Shown piece by piece: positions 51,678 through 63,200 of a DNA stretch of 64,000 nucleotides. Position numbers and translations under genes: made by a program. Position 1 is the first letter of the stretch, and each line of letters opens with the position of its first letter. This DNA is from Nothopassalora personata (lineage: Eukaryota; Ascomycota; Dothideomycetes; Mycosphaerellales; Mycosphaerellaceae): contig CM066292.1 in the NCBI GenBank assembly GCA_033816765.1, positions 2,666,001-2,730,000 on the forward strand, given 5' to 3'. The notes under the pieces were generated by a model. The model had not been told where the DNA came from and did no database searches. It saw nothing but the letters and a program-made list of their open reading frames with translations.

Positions 51678-53302
51678 AGCTGAACTCTTGTTGGTGAGGT
51701 CAAGGAGCCAAGTATGTAGTGTAGCAAATATGAGAAACGAGAGGCAGAGGTGTGGTAAAGGCCATAAGACGGAAATGTCGACCCTCAAAAGTAGTTTCAG
51801 CTCGAGGCATTGACCCCGACCGAGAGTATCGTCCCGGTGGGTGGTTGAGACGGATTAGTGTAATCGTTATTGGCAGCCACGAAATTCGACCTATCCTTAG
51901 CAGTTGGTGGGCCATGTCAGGAAGAGGGTACCATCCCTTGAGCACACGAAGAGAGAGTAGCAATAAGGGTCCGCAAGGCGAGCAGGTGTTGAGGTGAATG
52001 AACCACGGGCAATAGCACTGGGGCTGAGCCATACCTGAGCATATTCCAAGCATGACCAAGGGTCCAAGATACCACCCAGATGTCCAGCCGCTAACATCCT
52101 CCTGGACGAGGAGAGATGTTCCCCAAAAATGTGGCCAATGTCGCGAACTGCGGGGTGAAAAGGTCAAAAGGGGTCTGAACGCGAAGCGTACGCTTCGCGG
52201 TACCATGTAGAAGTGATGACCGGTCGCTTTCTCGACTCTCGGCCCGCCAGACTGTCTTCATTGGGATGCCAAACGGATCCGATCTGCGATTGACATTGCC
52301 AAAACCACGGCAGGATCGGACAGCGTGGAAGTATAGGGCATACACTGAGAAGAAGCGCCAAAGAGGTGGGTTGGATGTATTCAACAGGGTGTATTGGGAA
52401 CATAGCCAGCCAGTTGATGAGATACTGTTGTGGAAAACCGAAGCTTAATTCGCACAGCTGGCAGTGGGACACGGTTGTTGGGCCGGCGAAGGACGAAAGT
52501 CTACGCAAGGTCAGCAGCAACGTAGATATCCATATATATATGCCCCGCGCGATCATCGATGCACAGCGGAATGATGATGGATTTTTGCCTCCCCAGCCGC
52601 CATGTTCGGATTTGCTTGACGAAAGAAGCAGTGCAGCGCGACTGCTCCGCGGGAAGGTGCGTGCGCCGCCGGGATGGTGGAGTATCGAGAGCGAGAGATG
52701 ATGATTCTACGAGAAGCGTGCAAGCGAGTGTGTAGAGCTCCTGAGCCAGCGATTTTGGTCGGATTTCTGCAAAGTCTGTTCATGATCAATTTGGCCGTCT
52801 GGTGCAGTACCCATCATCGGAGCAGATAGGTGCTTCGTCGCGCACTGTACAGCACGGGGCGCTGAGATGGTGGTTGGAAAGGGCTCGCCAATGTGTCGAC
52901 GTGTATCGTTGCCGGTGCTCAGAGTCATTGCTAGTCCTAGACAATCGATGCAAATACAACATGACGACGACAATGTTTAAGATGAAGTTGACGTGAAGTG
53001 TGAAAGAAACGCCCCTGGTCGCCATCTGGGCAGGGATCATCGCGACAGAATCCCGTCGATCGCCGCCGAGATACGTGCACGTGGGCATCTGTGGCATTGA
53101 TGAGAGATCGACATGGCAGACACGATCAACATGGCAGACACGATCAACATGGCAGACACGATCAACATGGCAGACATGATCAATCAGGAGCCGTCTAGGC
53201 CGAGCCTGAGGATGTAGTACTAGTAAGCGTGTGCGTTGTAGGTATACATGACTATCACGCCTCTCTCCTCGCTAGAAACACTTTGACAGCAGCATTGAAG
53301 GA
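51678..53302. other. Divergent intergenic region
   Basis: Promoter region between the giant secreted protein (minus) and the hydrolase at 53303 (plus). No gene supported; it contains the 18-bp minisatellite at 53111-53182 and a CATATATATATG-like box near 52532. Confidence 0.4.
53111..53182. repeat. 18-bp minisatellite, four copies
   Basis: The unit ACATGGCAGACACGATCA is repeated four times with one change in the last copy, about 120 bp upstream of the hydrolase start. Confidence 0.95.
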
Positions 53303-54346
53303 ATGACCGCTGCAGCCATGGCCGACAAGAGTATGATCCACGAAGCGACGCCGCAGTCCACGATCAAAGTCACGAAACGATCCGATCGATCATTCATGAT
53401 GCTGCTCCTGCAGACCTTCATCCGGCCCTTCAACCAGCGGCTGGTCAGCTCCTCGAAAGAGTATCCCGCCGGCTCACCACAGATCCAACCTCACAGGAAA
53501 GCCAAGAAGAAGCTCAACATATCAGAGCGCAAGGTGGACGACATCTACCTATACGACCTCTCGCCAAAGCACACGCCCCAGAACGAGAAGGCAACCACCA
53601 CGCGACGGCTATACTACTTCGCCGGTGGAGGCTGGCAGATGCCGGCAAGCAGCGAACACTGGTCCTTCCTCACCGAACTCGCCCTCCAACTTCCCTCCAC
53701 CGCCGTCACCCTCGTCAGCTATCCGCTAGCACCGCACAGCCCCGCACCAATCGCATATCCAATGCTCATGAACCTCTACCGCACCCTGATGCAAGACGCC
53801 TCCGCAGCCAACGAAGAAGTCATCCTAGCCGGCGACTCAGCAGGTGGCAACATCGCCCTATCACTCGTAGTCAACGCTCTGACAGAGGACGCCGCCTCAG
53901 CAACATGTCCACCCCACCCTACTGCCATCCTCGCCATCTCCCCATCCACCGACCTCCGCCGCTGCAACCCCGATATGAAAGAGTTCGAGAAGAATGACCC
54001 GCTCCTTCGCATCTCTTTCGCCAATGGTACGGCGGCAGCATGGTGCGGCGAGACGAGCAAAGAGTTTCAGGCGTGGGAGAGGAGTGACCCCAGAGTTTCG
54101 CCGTTGCTGGCGGATCTGGGTCCACTGGCGAAGAGGGGTGTCAAGGTACATGGTGTTACTGGAAGGTACGATATTCTCTGTCCGGATGGCATATTGTTCA
54201 GGGAAAAGTGTAATGAGGCGGGTGTGCAGGGAGAGTGGTTGGACTGGGATAAGCAGATACATGTGTTTCCGCTGGTGTTCAGCTTTGGGTTCCGAGAGGG
54301 GAGGGAGAGTGTTGATTGGATTTTGGATGTGCTAAAGCGGTCATAA
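53303..54346 (+). CDS. Alpha/beta-hydrolase, steryl acetyl hydrolase-like
   Basis: 347-aa single-exon gene; the first ATG is at 53303 (MTAAAMADKSMIHEA). It belongs to the Abhydrolase_3/DUF2424-type esterases, which include yeast Say1 that removes acetyl groups from sterols. Visible: an oxyanion-hole region YYFAGGGWQMP (about residues 108-118), the nucleophile motif VILAGDSAGGNIALSL with Ser near 178, the late acid in GRYDILCPDG near 290, and His in KQIHVFPL near 317. A short hydrophobic patch (FMMLLLQTFIRPF, about 31-43) could be a membrane anchor, as in Say1-type enzymes. Substrate is inferred only from family; other acetyl-ester or xenobiotic substrates are possible. Confidence 0.85.
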   Translation: MTAAAMADKSMIHEATPQSTIKVTKRSDRSFMMLLLQTFIRPFNQRLVSSSKEYPAGSPQIQPHRKAKKKLNISERKVDDIYLYDLSPKHTPQNEKATTTRRLYYFAGGGWQMPASSEHWSFLTELALQLPSTAVTLVSYPLAPHSPAPIAYPMLMNLYRTLMQDASAANEEVILAGDSAGGNIALSLVVNALTEDAASATCPPHPTAILAISPSTDLRRCNPDMKEFEKNDPLLRISFANGTAAAWCGETSKEFQAWERSDPRVSPLLADLGPLAKRGVKVHGVTGRYDILCPDGILFREKCNEAGVQGEWLDWDKQIHVFPLVFSFGFREGRESVDWILDVLKRS

Positions 54347-56314
54347 GAGGTGGCATTGAAGGTGGGGATCTGTAAGAAACAGTAGCCAGGACAGCTGCAT
54401 GTTTGAGAAGATAGAGCGCTTGAGGCCCACACATATTATGATACCCATGTATAAAGCATTCCTTGTACAGGCCAACAGCCCAGCCGAGGTGATCTTCGGA
54501 TTTTTCTGGAGTATCAGGTTCAGAGGAGCGGATGTTGAGAGAAGGTGGAAACATTGACGCCTTAATGCTCGATGCGGCGCGCACGGACGTCGTTCATGTG
54601 AGGAAGGGAATGGTGCAATGCTAGTGAATGCCACCTTCGCGTGTGCTAGTACTCGCTAATAGGCCAAAGGTGATCCTTATCGGCAGACCCACGCGGTCGC
54701 CTATCGCATCAGCTGTTCATACACAAGATACCCGAAGGAGATATCTCTTCCTTAAACCACAGCGACCATATTGGCATTCCGCCCCTGCTATGCTCCGACT
54801 TGAAGCTGCACCACTGACACATACAGCCATTTCTCCAAAGACCCTGCAGGGCGCTTGAGCGAATGCGCTATAATCTCAATGATGACGGTTCACGATGTGA
54901 CTCTGCTCTAGTCTCTCCCATCTCCGTCGTGAGATGTCCAGAAGGATTTGTTTTGGCAGGATGGAAAGTTTGCTGTAAGGCAAGCACGGACCAGGCTATC
55001 GCTTTAGGATTAGCGCGCTTTCAAAAGATGGCATGTGAAAATTGACGACAGCTTACATCGCTGCGAGATGGATAGATGGGACGCAACCTGTCTTCGGAAT
55101 GGTCGTGCTTACTTTCGCATCTCTAGCTATGCGATGAGTAGTGAGAGGCTGCAAGTTGTCGATGACCTGCTTGCCGATCTTGCTCCATATTTCGGCAGGG
55201 AGCTCGAGGAGTCCTGCTCGCTACGTAGTGGCAGTGTTGAGAACACTGTTGTAGACATGAGCGTGATACCTGAGTCCCGCGGGCCTGAGACCGAATCATC
55301 GCTTGTAGAAGTCATGCTTATGAAGAAGCAGACTGTTTGAATAATGCAAAGTTTGTATGTTGGAGAATTTAGAACCAACTTATGGGCGAAGGAAGGGGAA
55401 AGCCAAGCACAGAACCAGTCAGCCGACGGTCCCTCCATTCGACGTTGGCGGCCTTGTGCATCAATAGCCTCTGACGAGACACGAGTACGGTGACGCTCGA
55501 AAGTCAGCAGTTGCACTACGAGTGACCTCGATCTCCTCAACGCAGATTTGTTCACTTTCATCGAGTATGATCTTCCACTTATCTCGAACTCAGCGTATGG
55601 TCCCTTCGCCCGCACCGGTTGAGCTCTGCTCCCCATCGTCTCGCCCTTCGTCGTCTGAGTTCCGTTACCTATTGAGGCAGAAGACGTTCCATGAAGCGCA
55701 GAAGTCCCTTTTCGGCTCATGTCGCCAAGTATTCTCAAAAATCTGCTGCCATATTCTTGCCGACGAGCAAGCAGAGATACTGCCATGTCTCTGGACAACG
55801 AACATTGCGCCAGCTGCATGTTCCATTCTATTCAAACGCCTTGCTTCGGTTTACCGAGACTAATGCAGACTCAATTACTCAGGCACCACATCAAGCCCAC
55901 CTAGAGAATATTTCACGCCTGACAAACAACTGAGCCAACAGTTAAGATGAAGTCCGGCCGCATATTCCACACCTGTGTACACTGCACAATCGTTCGAAGA
56001 TTACGTGACCGAGCATTGCCGCTTTTCAACTCCGCCTTGGCACTCTGTGGCGATCGTACAGACCTGAAGAACAGGTATCCTTAGACTACCTCTGCTGTGG
56101 TATCTTGATCGTAGCTTGTTGAGGTGCATTGATGCTGGCGGGCTCGGCGTCGATGTAAACTCCTCAAGGCGATATTTCTCGACCAAACGAGAGGACTCAA
56201 AGCTGAAGAGTGCCCCAGATTCAGATATGATGGCGGTATAAGTGTGCCTTGAGTTCCTTGGATAGTGGAATGTAAAAGCATAGCGAGAAAGCCACGCAAC
56301 AACAGTCCCAGATA
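54347..56314. other. Long intergenic interval, no gene supported
   Basis: Frames at 54628-55340 (plus) and 55127-55819 (minus) overlap each other and lack motifs. Another minus frame near 55440-55600 reads protein-like (DKWKIILDESEQICVEEIEV), hinting at decayed coding sequence, but I cannot name it. Confidence 0.3.
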
Positions 56315-56775
56315 ATGGTCTCAAACACACTAGGCAGCTTGCTCGTGGCAGCATCGCTCGCCAATGCCTCTTCTCTCTCATCGTATCCCACGCTGAAGGC
56401 GGTTTACGACAAACACAACAAAACAGTCCTTTTACAAGCCAACCAGATTCTCGCGGAGATCCATACTGATCATCCTCAAAGGCAGCACATGCACCGAAGA
56501 AAATCTCTTCCAAGACGACTCGTAAGGTGAAGAACCGCCACGAGACGAGCACTACTACCGCTACTGCGCCGATCTCGGCGGCGGCTACAAAGCCATCTTC
56601 CTCCATCGCAATGGCGGCGGCCTGAACGACATGGACATCGACTCCGACGGAACTCAATCGTGTCCCGATGATCCGACATCCCACGGCCAAACATCGTTCA
56701 AGACCGCCTACGACGGCTATCAAGGCGTACATGTCTGATCTCAACGCCAACTTTCATCCCTATGTCGACTTATTG
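56315..56775 (+). pseudogene. GH75-like chitosanase, broken
   Basis: Begins with an intact signal-peptide start (MVSNTLGSLLVAASLANASS) followed by SYPTLKAVYDKHN. After a frame change it gives GSTCTEENLFQDDS, a TAA, then HYYRYCADLGGGYKAIFLHR, GGGLNDMDIDSDG, SCPDDPTSHGQTSFK and, after another shift, MSDLNANFHPYV. The order, with the acidic MDIDxDG motif and a downstream QTxF segment, matches secreted fungal chitosanases of glycoside hydrolase family 75, which cut chitosan. The in-frame TAA and two shifts make it non-functional. The usual DCDG appears as DSDG. The family call rests on motif memory only. Confidence 0.6.
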
Positions 56776-57776
56776 TACTTGCACAGGCATCTTGCCATGA
56801 TGCCACCATTGATATCGTATCACCAGACTCGGCTTCCTAGTCAATATTGCTGATCCTGTGTCCTTAGCTTCTAGAATTCTTCTCTCAGCATCCCCAGTGC
56901 TCGTGAAGATGTGATATGCCTAGTCCACGCCCTCATTGCACGATGAGCATGCGGTATATGTCTGGAAAGAACGTCGAGGCGTGAAACAGCTGAAGATGAA
57001 ACTGGACTCATTGAAGCAGGAATTGCCCCTTTCATCCTTTGCTGTTTAAAGCAAAGTGATATCGAATGAATACTCACTCAATGCCTATGGCCGCGAGCCT
57101 TTTGCTACACGTTCTCACTGGCCGATGCTGGGCAATACACGTGGGGTAACGTCGTTGAAAGCTCTATGGCTTCGGGCCATGCATGCCCTTGACAGGCAGG
57201 AAATATAATTGCATCGGACAATAACATCGCAGATCTGCAGAAGTTATGCGCCTCCTGCAGTTCAGCCTTCCTGGCGATGTTGCTATGCAGCTCGAAAGCT
57301 TGGCTCCGGAAGGAATGGAGTGTTAGCCTGACTGTCTCCTCGGACTCCTGGGTGGTAGCCACTCGGCAATTGAAGTCATTGCATTTTGCGGCCGTATGTC
57401 TTCACGGCGCATAAGCGAATTCCTGGCTGAAAGTTCTCGGGCACGTACGGGCACGCTGTCGTAGTTTGACGAGCTTGTCTTTTTATGCACTATCAGAGCA
57501 GTCTCCACTTGTGATGGATGCTCACACACCACATCTTTCCCCCGCAGCGCTGGAAGCATCAGATCTGGCAAGAGCATCCGACAATAAACGCCAATTCGGT
57601 GACACACTGAAACTCGTTGGACGTGACGCAGTGGCAAGAGGTCGTGCTAAGAACATCGAGAATAGTGTTCCATATGTACGACCACCAGCCCGTTAGCAGA
57701 GGACTTCCTCAGAGCCAGTCGTCGAGCGGACAGACTAGCCTCGCCATCACGCCGAGACTCCTTGCTATCCTACACA
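56776..57776. other. Intergenic, no gene recognised
   Basis: Small frames on both strands without motifs; downstream side of the short-chain dehydrogenase. Confidence 0.3.
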
Positions 57777-58756
57777 TCACTGCGACTTGTTCTTGACAGC
57801 GCCGGCACACTCCATCAGGTTCGGAGGGCCAGCCTTGTACATGACGAAGTCCTACCTCAAATGTTAGCCAGTCAGTACTTACCGGAACGCAACGGAAGGA
57901 GGACTCACCCAAAGGAACTGCGGCAACCACCACTTCACGTATACGAACATGGGCGTAATTGGTCCGATATACGTCTTCCCGCTGGCACCGCGCTCAATCT
58001 TGTCCACGAACTGCTTGGCATAATCTTCGGCTGGCATGCCCGGAGGTCTGTTGGTACCCTTCTTCCTCTCGTTCAGCCAGTCCTCGGTGACCTTGTAGTA
58101 CGAATTTTCTGGGAGGTGGTGCTCCTGCTCGTTGGCATGAAGGTTCGACTCGATGATGCCGGTGATGAGAGTGACCGTCCGGATGTCGAGTGGTGTGAGT
58201 TCGAGACGCATAGATTCGCTGAGAATTGTGGTGGCGGCTTTGGTGGCGCCGTATACACCTGGGATTGAGTCAGCAGATGTTCACAATGTGGTCGAAGCTT
58301 TGGCCTACCGGAGAACGGCATGTTGCAGTCTCCGTTGATCGAGCTATTGTTCACGAGAGTGGCACCCTTGGTGCTGGCGAGAAGATGCTGGAACCCTTGG
58401 CACACAGCGAGCACGCCGACGACATTGACCTCTAGCAGATTCCTTGCGATGTCAAGATCTGTGTCAAGTGCTGGTCCGGAGAATGCAGCGCCGCTGTTGT
58501 TGATCAGGATGTCAAGCTTGCCTCCCGTCGCTTTCGAAACTTCGGATGCTGCATTCTTGATCGACTCCTCGCTCGTCACATCAAGAGGCAGAGTCGTCAC
58601 ATTCGTTTGCGAGGTGATTGAGTTGGGGATCTTCTCGGTATTTCTGGCTGTTGCGAAGACGTGATATCCTCGCTTCTGGTATTCCGCTGCTAATGCCGCG
58701 CCGATGCCGTTCTCTGAGCAGCCTGTAATCAGGACTGTTTTGCTGGCTATTGCCAT
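57777..58756 (-). CDS. Short-chain dehydrogenase/reductase (Ayr1-like)
   Basis: Three exons, 58756-58309, 58258-57909 and 57851-57777. Introns are 50 bp (GTAGGC, CTGACTC, CCCAG) and 57 bp (GTGAGT, GCTAAC, GGTAG); splicing gives 290 aa ending KNKSQ. The classical SDR pattern is present: cofactor motif TGCSENGIGAALA near residue 11, ILINNSGAAFSGPA near 83, the Ser region NNSSING, and YGATKAA with the catalytic Tyr and Lys formed right after the first junction. Then come SMRLELTPLDIRTVTLITG and a C-terminal hydrophobic patch (MFVYVKWWLPQFLW). The TGCSxxGIG start and overall shape resemble NADPH-dependent 1-acyldihydroxyacetone-phosphate reductases (Ayr1), which act in lipid synthesis at the ER and lipid droplets. 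Other ketone substrates are possible. Confidence 0.88.
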
Positions 58757-59956
58757 CTTGCTGTGACCTCCGGAGTGCGGATACTGCCGACTTCTGGAAA
58801 ATCGAAAGTATTGCTTGTCAGTTTCAACGGTCCCCTGACTCCTGTGCTGTCAAAGACAAGAATGTGTCGAGAGGTCGATTCGGAGGTGAAGAGTGGTGAG
58901 AGAAATGCACCTATCTTTTACAACAGAGATCGATTTTTCTTCCGGACGCTCGGCGATAACTACAAGCAGACGTGCTCGGCCTTCACGCGTCCAGGGACAG
59001 TTCCGTCAATGTGCATTCGTTATCATCCTTTGTTGACCGAGACATGGTGGTGATAGCCTCCATATATTACCTCATTAGTATTAGCGCCAAGCTCATCTTG
59101 CATATGCATGCGACATCATCAAAGGACCGGACACCGAGCGGCTCGCGCTTCACGAAGATCCTTGTGGGATACATCAATGTGGCACGGAATATGCAAACTT
59201 CGAGCGCCTCGCTCTCGCAGTCCTTGATTCCTGAAAACTAAAATCTTGCTTCTAAGTGGGATCTGAGAGCGCATCAATTGTCCTACCTGCTTCGAGTTCG
59301 ATGGTCAGACCGCAGAAGTGGACTGCCGGTTTCTTGGAATACATTGAGGAAGCCTGGGCATATCAGGATTTTCTGGCGCTCACTGTGTGAGCAGACCGTC
59401 ATTTCCGCCATCGTATGCTCACGATCAGCAGCGAGGACAAGCCAAGTTGTTCATGCACGAGGATGATGTATGAGAATTTGTATGGCGTTTATGCCTTCCT
59501 GGCAGTAAATAGCACCAAGTGCTGTTATGGCGGCTCTTATGGAATTGGGATTGGAGCTGCGACATTGAAGCTGACAGTCTACTTCACAACTGTGTAGCAC
59601 GGCATGTCAGCGGCAATGAGCATGTTCAGGAATCCTTCGCGCACTTATCATGGCGCAAATTTCATCGTACGCCGGATTGTGCACGAGAGAAAATGTTGAA
59701 AGAGCGAGTGGATCTGGATACAGGATGTTTGCTCACTGATCCGCCGGTTTGATCAGAGAGAAGGGAGTAATACGAAATCAGATCATTCTACGCGATGTCT
59801 GTAGAGACATCAGATATCGTACTTGCATGAGTTGTGCTACGTATCTGGACCGCTGCTCCACCGTCATATGGATGTACTCGTGCCACACACACACACACAG
59901 CAGCATTTCGGGTCCACCATGCGTACAGTCCACCTGTACGCAAAGCGCGTACTGAC
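58757..59956. other. Intergenic, no gene recognised
   Basis: Several short plus-strand frames without motifs. A (CA)n tract lies at 59884-59899, close to the 3' end of the large GTPase gene. Confidence 0.35.
59884..59899. repeat. Short (CA)n microsatellite
   Basis: Eight CA dinucleotides. Confidence 0.9.
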
Positions 59957-62900
59957 CTAAAGCATTGCTAGTGCATTGAGCCTCGTCAATACTCTCTCCA
60001 TCTCCCAGACCTGAGGCATAGCTCTCGCCAGGAACGGCTTCAGGTCGACACGAGCTTTATGCTCGCAGCTCTTTCCAGCCTCCTTCCGCAAAACTCCTTC
60101 GAACGTCTGGTCCATGTCCTTGAGGATATCGTCGATGGCATGATGCAAGTTCCTCGCCGCACCATTCACAGTGGCTCGGAGATCTTGGTTCAGGCCGGAG
60201 TACACTGCAGTGAACGGCTTGTGATCACCCAGGTCGCTGAGGCCTCTCTGCAAGACGTGCATCTTCTCCGCGGTGCATCCTTTGCCATGAATGCCTTTGG
60301 CCTCCGCGTACATTGGGCGCATGGCTTGAGTGAAATAGGCGGTTGGGATATCTTTCGTCGCATCGAGCTTGATGTTGCTGAGCTCTGTATCCAGTGCTTT
60401 CACTTGCGTCTTGCCAGAAGTATCAATACGCGTGGCGTAGTCTTCGAGAATGCTCTTGAACTTGTCGATTGGCACCGGAACAGCTGATGGGTGTTTCTTG
60501 AGCTGTTCTGGGATCCCGCTCATTTGTGCGATAGTTCTCTGGGCGAAGCCTTTTATCTGCTGCGTATAGTAGCGCAGCATATGCTCCCAGCCGTGCTCAA
60601 TACTTGATGTCTGCTCTTCTGCGAAGCGCTCGTTCCAGACTTCGTGGCCTCTGGTTGACGTACAATGCTTGCCGTCCCTTGCGATGAACGATGAGATTGA
60701 AGCAGGATGCCAGCCGTTGTGGAGCTCCTGCACGATTTCGACTGCGGCCGAATGGAAGTGCTTCTTTTTTTCTAGTAACGGGTTCAAGATCTCGACGAAC
60801 ATGGATCCCTGTTCCCCTTGCAGACGAGACGTAGCATATTGGTTCTGGAACTGCCTCATGTCTGCGTTGAAGGTGATTGCCGGCTGTTTGATCACTTTCA
60901 TCAGACCTTCGTGACGCCTGGCGGGTGTTGTGTCTACCCACAAAGACAATCCTTTCAGTAGCACGATCGTCTTCGTGATGTAATCGACAGCATTCAGGAA
61001 CTCTGTCGGCGCTGCCAACTCGAGAGCGTGAGCGCGGAGCTGCGGGATTCCGGTACATTCGACGCTCATCTGGCAGCGATCTTGTAGTTTGGCACCCTTA
61101 TGAGCTTGGTAGTGGGTGTTTGAGATGCAGAAGACCTTGAGCTTCGCTCCTGGACTGAGGTACTGTGATTTGGTCTTCTTCAGCTCGCGTTCCACGAAGG
61201 TGTTGCGAACATGGACCAGAGACTCGAATTGTTGGTTTCCCATGCTTTGCAGCTGTTCTTTCAGACTGATTACCTTGCTCTCTACTTCATCAGTGTTGAG
61301 CGCGGTACAGTGTCTCTTGTTTGTTTTGCACTTCTTCAATTTCTTCTCGGTGTGCGACAGCTCTCGCTGGATGTTCGCAATGTGCCCATCCAGCTCGGCG
61401 TACTCACGAACGGACTGACCATCCTGGCGCAGAGCATCGGCAAGGGCATCGTTTATTTGCGCATCAGAGCATGTCGCGATGATTGCTATGTTGTTACCAA
61501 AGCGCTTGCCGTATAGTTTCAGCATCTGGTCCAAGTCGTCCTTTGAAATACAGCGTTCTATCGTCGAGACTGCCCAAAGAGCGTCGCACGACTTGATAAA
61601 GCGAGCGGCAATATTGCCGCGTACTACATCCACGTCTGACGTACCCGGAAGGTCAACAACGTCGACATACTGCAAGATCCGGTTGTTCTTGAAGCCTTTG
61701 ACGACGTTCTCCACGAGTGGCCACAAAACCGCGTCGTCGTCCAGTTCCGAGGTCTGGAAAATGTGCGGGTCGATGGCATCGTTGAGCTCCTGAACTGAAC
61801 GTGCTTCTGTAAAGATCGTGTAGCGACCATCGTGTACGGTGTATCGGTCAGAAAGAAGCGACTCGGACCGCTTCACCAACCAGTTGACCATGTCCGAGAC
61901 CTTATTACGTTGGTAGCAGTCCTTGAGAGTCTCCCGTATGGCTCCTTCGGAATCGAGACCCGGCTCGTTGCAGAATAGTGCCAGGAAGATCTTTTTAGCT
62001 GAGGCTGCGAGAAGTTGATACTGAAGCTGAAGGTTATCATCCCAATCTGGGTTGGGATCGAACTCGAACCTGATGTAGTTATCCATCTGCTGTTGGAAGA
62101 GAGCCCTCCGATCAGGTCGACCCATGAAATGGACCTGGCCAGCATAGGGCAAGGTCTGGCCTGGCAATTGTGAGGTGAGCAATGTGGGCACACATGTGCA
62201 ACTCTTTCCCGTCGAGGCGGCTCTGCTGGCGTAGAGCTCATCAACGAAGGAATTTGTTGTAGAACTCTTGCCAGCCCCCGTGATACCGAGTAGCATGATT
62301 CGCGGTTTCTTCGCGACAGGCATTCGAAGAGTGTCGATCGCTTTCATGACCATGTTCTTGATATCGTCGCTGTTCTTTGTGTATTGCTTCAGAGTGCTCT
62401 CTATCTCAGCTGCTTGCTGTGATGATTTCGCCGCCATGATCAGCAACTCTGGGTCGAAAGCTGGATGTTGTGGGAAAGGCTCCTGCGCTTGAGCATACCG
62501 GCTCTCGCGCTCGTTCTCATCCTCGCTCAAATCCTCGTCACTATCGTCCATATTAATGGCATTGTCTCGACCTTCCTCGAATCCTTCGCCCCCATACACT
62601 TCTTGCCGCTGTGACCACGTGCGCGGAACCGGACGAGAAGCTGGGCATGGAGTCGACATCACAGAAGGATCTGAGGATGTCTCAGATCCTAGGATGCGGT
62701 CGTAGCTGGTTGTGGTCGCTGGCGGAGAGAGTGGTGTATCCATGATTCCAGTTGTGTGAAGGTAGGGAATGTGCGGTCCAGAATAGGTGGGCTCTGGAGT
62801 GACAAATAGACCACCCCCCTTATGGGTGGATCGAGACATCACAATCTCTTGGGGCTCTTGAGGCCAGAGAGGGCCGTCAAGGCGAGGCCGTTGTGACATG

Positions 62901-62977
62901 ACGCCTTGTGATGGTATGTAGTTTGTGGTATGGAGGCTGTGTCGCGGTGTGTGTATGTAGTTCGGTTGCGGTATCAC
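59957..62977 (-). CDS. Large dynamin-superfamily-like GTPase (SLIP-GC-like)
   Basis: Single-exon 1006-aa protein with the first ATG at 62977 (MIPQPNYIHTPRHS). Residues 1-180 are low-complexity and acidic (NMDDSDEDLSEDENE). The GTPase domain begins with P-loop GITGAGKSS at 231-239, preceded by RIMLL. A G3 motif DVVDLPGTSD lies about 210 residues later, and IAIIATCSDAQIND is at the usual G4 place. A strongly charged coiled coil follows (NIQRELSHTEKKLKKCK ... VISLKEQLQSM), then a long helical C-terminal half. The layout matches the nuclear GTPase SLIP-GC-like family, which has expanded in filamentous fungi and is mostly unstudied there. Nuclear or membrane action is inferred only. No stops or shifts, so likely functional. 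Confidence 0.85.
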   Translation of the reverse strand: MIPQPNYIHTPRHSLHTTNYIPSQGVMSQRPRLDGPLWPQEPQEIVMSRSTHKGGGLFVTPEPTYSGPHIPYLHTTGIMDTPLSPPATTTSYDRILGSETSSDPSVMSTPCPASRPVPRTWSQRQEVYGGEGFEEGRDNAINMDDSDEDLSEDENERESRYAQAQEPFPQHPAFDPELLIMAAKSSQQAAEIESTLKQYTKNSDDIKNMVMKAIDTLRMPVAKKPRIMLLGITGAGKSSTTNSFVDELYASRAASTGKSCTCVPTLLTSQLPGQTLPYAGQVHFMGRPDRRALFQQQMDNYIRFEFDPNPDWDDNLQLQYQLLAASAKKIFLALFCNEPGLDSEGAIRETLKDCYQRNKVSDMVNWLVKRSESLLSDRYTVHDGRYTIFTEARSVQELNDAIDPHIFQTSELDDDAVLWPLVENVVKGFKNNRILQYVDVVDLPGTSDVDVVRGNIAARFIKSCDALWAVSTIERCISKDDLDQMLKLYGKRFGNNIAIIATCSDAQINDALADALRQDGQSVREYAELDGHIANIQRELSHTEKKLKKCKTNKRHCTALNTDEVESKVISLKEQLQSMGNQQFESLVHVRNTFVERELKKTKSQYLSPGAKLKVFCISNTHYQAHKGAKLQDRCQMSVECTGIPQLRAHALELAAPTEFLNAVDYITKTIVLLKGLSLWVDTTPARRHEGLMKVIKQPAITFNADMRQFQNQYATSRLQGEQGSMFVEILNPLLEKKKHFHSAAVEIVQELHNGWHPASISSFIARDGKHCTSTRGHEVWNERFAEEQTSSIEHGWEHMLRYYTQQIKGFAQRTIAQMSGIPEQLKKHPSAVPVPIDKFKSILEDYATRIDTSGKTQVKALDTELSNIKLDATKDIPTAYFTQAMRPMYAEAKGIHGKGCTAEKMHVLQRGLSDLGDHKPFTAVYSGLNQDLRATVNGAARNLHHAIDDILKDMDQTFEGVLRKEAGKSCEHKARVDLKPFLARAMPQVWEMERVLTRLNALAML

Positions 62978-63200
62978 GAAGTTTTCAGCTGCTGGAAGGT
63001 GGAAGGGCAGTGCTTATGTGCCGCCGTATTGAAGTTCAGGCAACCACGCTAACCCGCGTCTGCACATGCTTGAACTGACGAGCCACAAAGTGAAGCCAAG
63101 CCAGATGAGATGGCGCAATCTAGCATCATGTGCCGCCGTAGCGCGGCAAAATGGTGGTGGTAGCTCATCAATCATTGAACAAGTCCTGTCAATAGCAGCA

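Noticed and set aside
56001..56750. 249-aa minus-strand open frame
   Set aside because: It lies antisense to the chitosanase-like relic, whose conserved motifs are on the plus strand, and shows no motif of its own.
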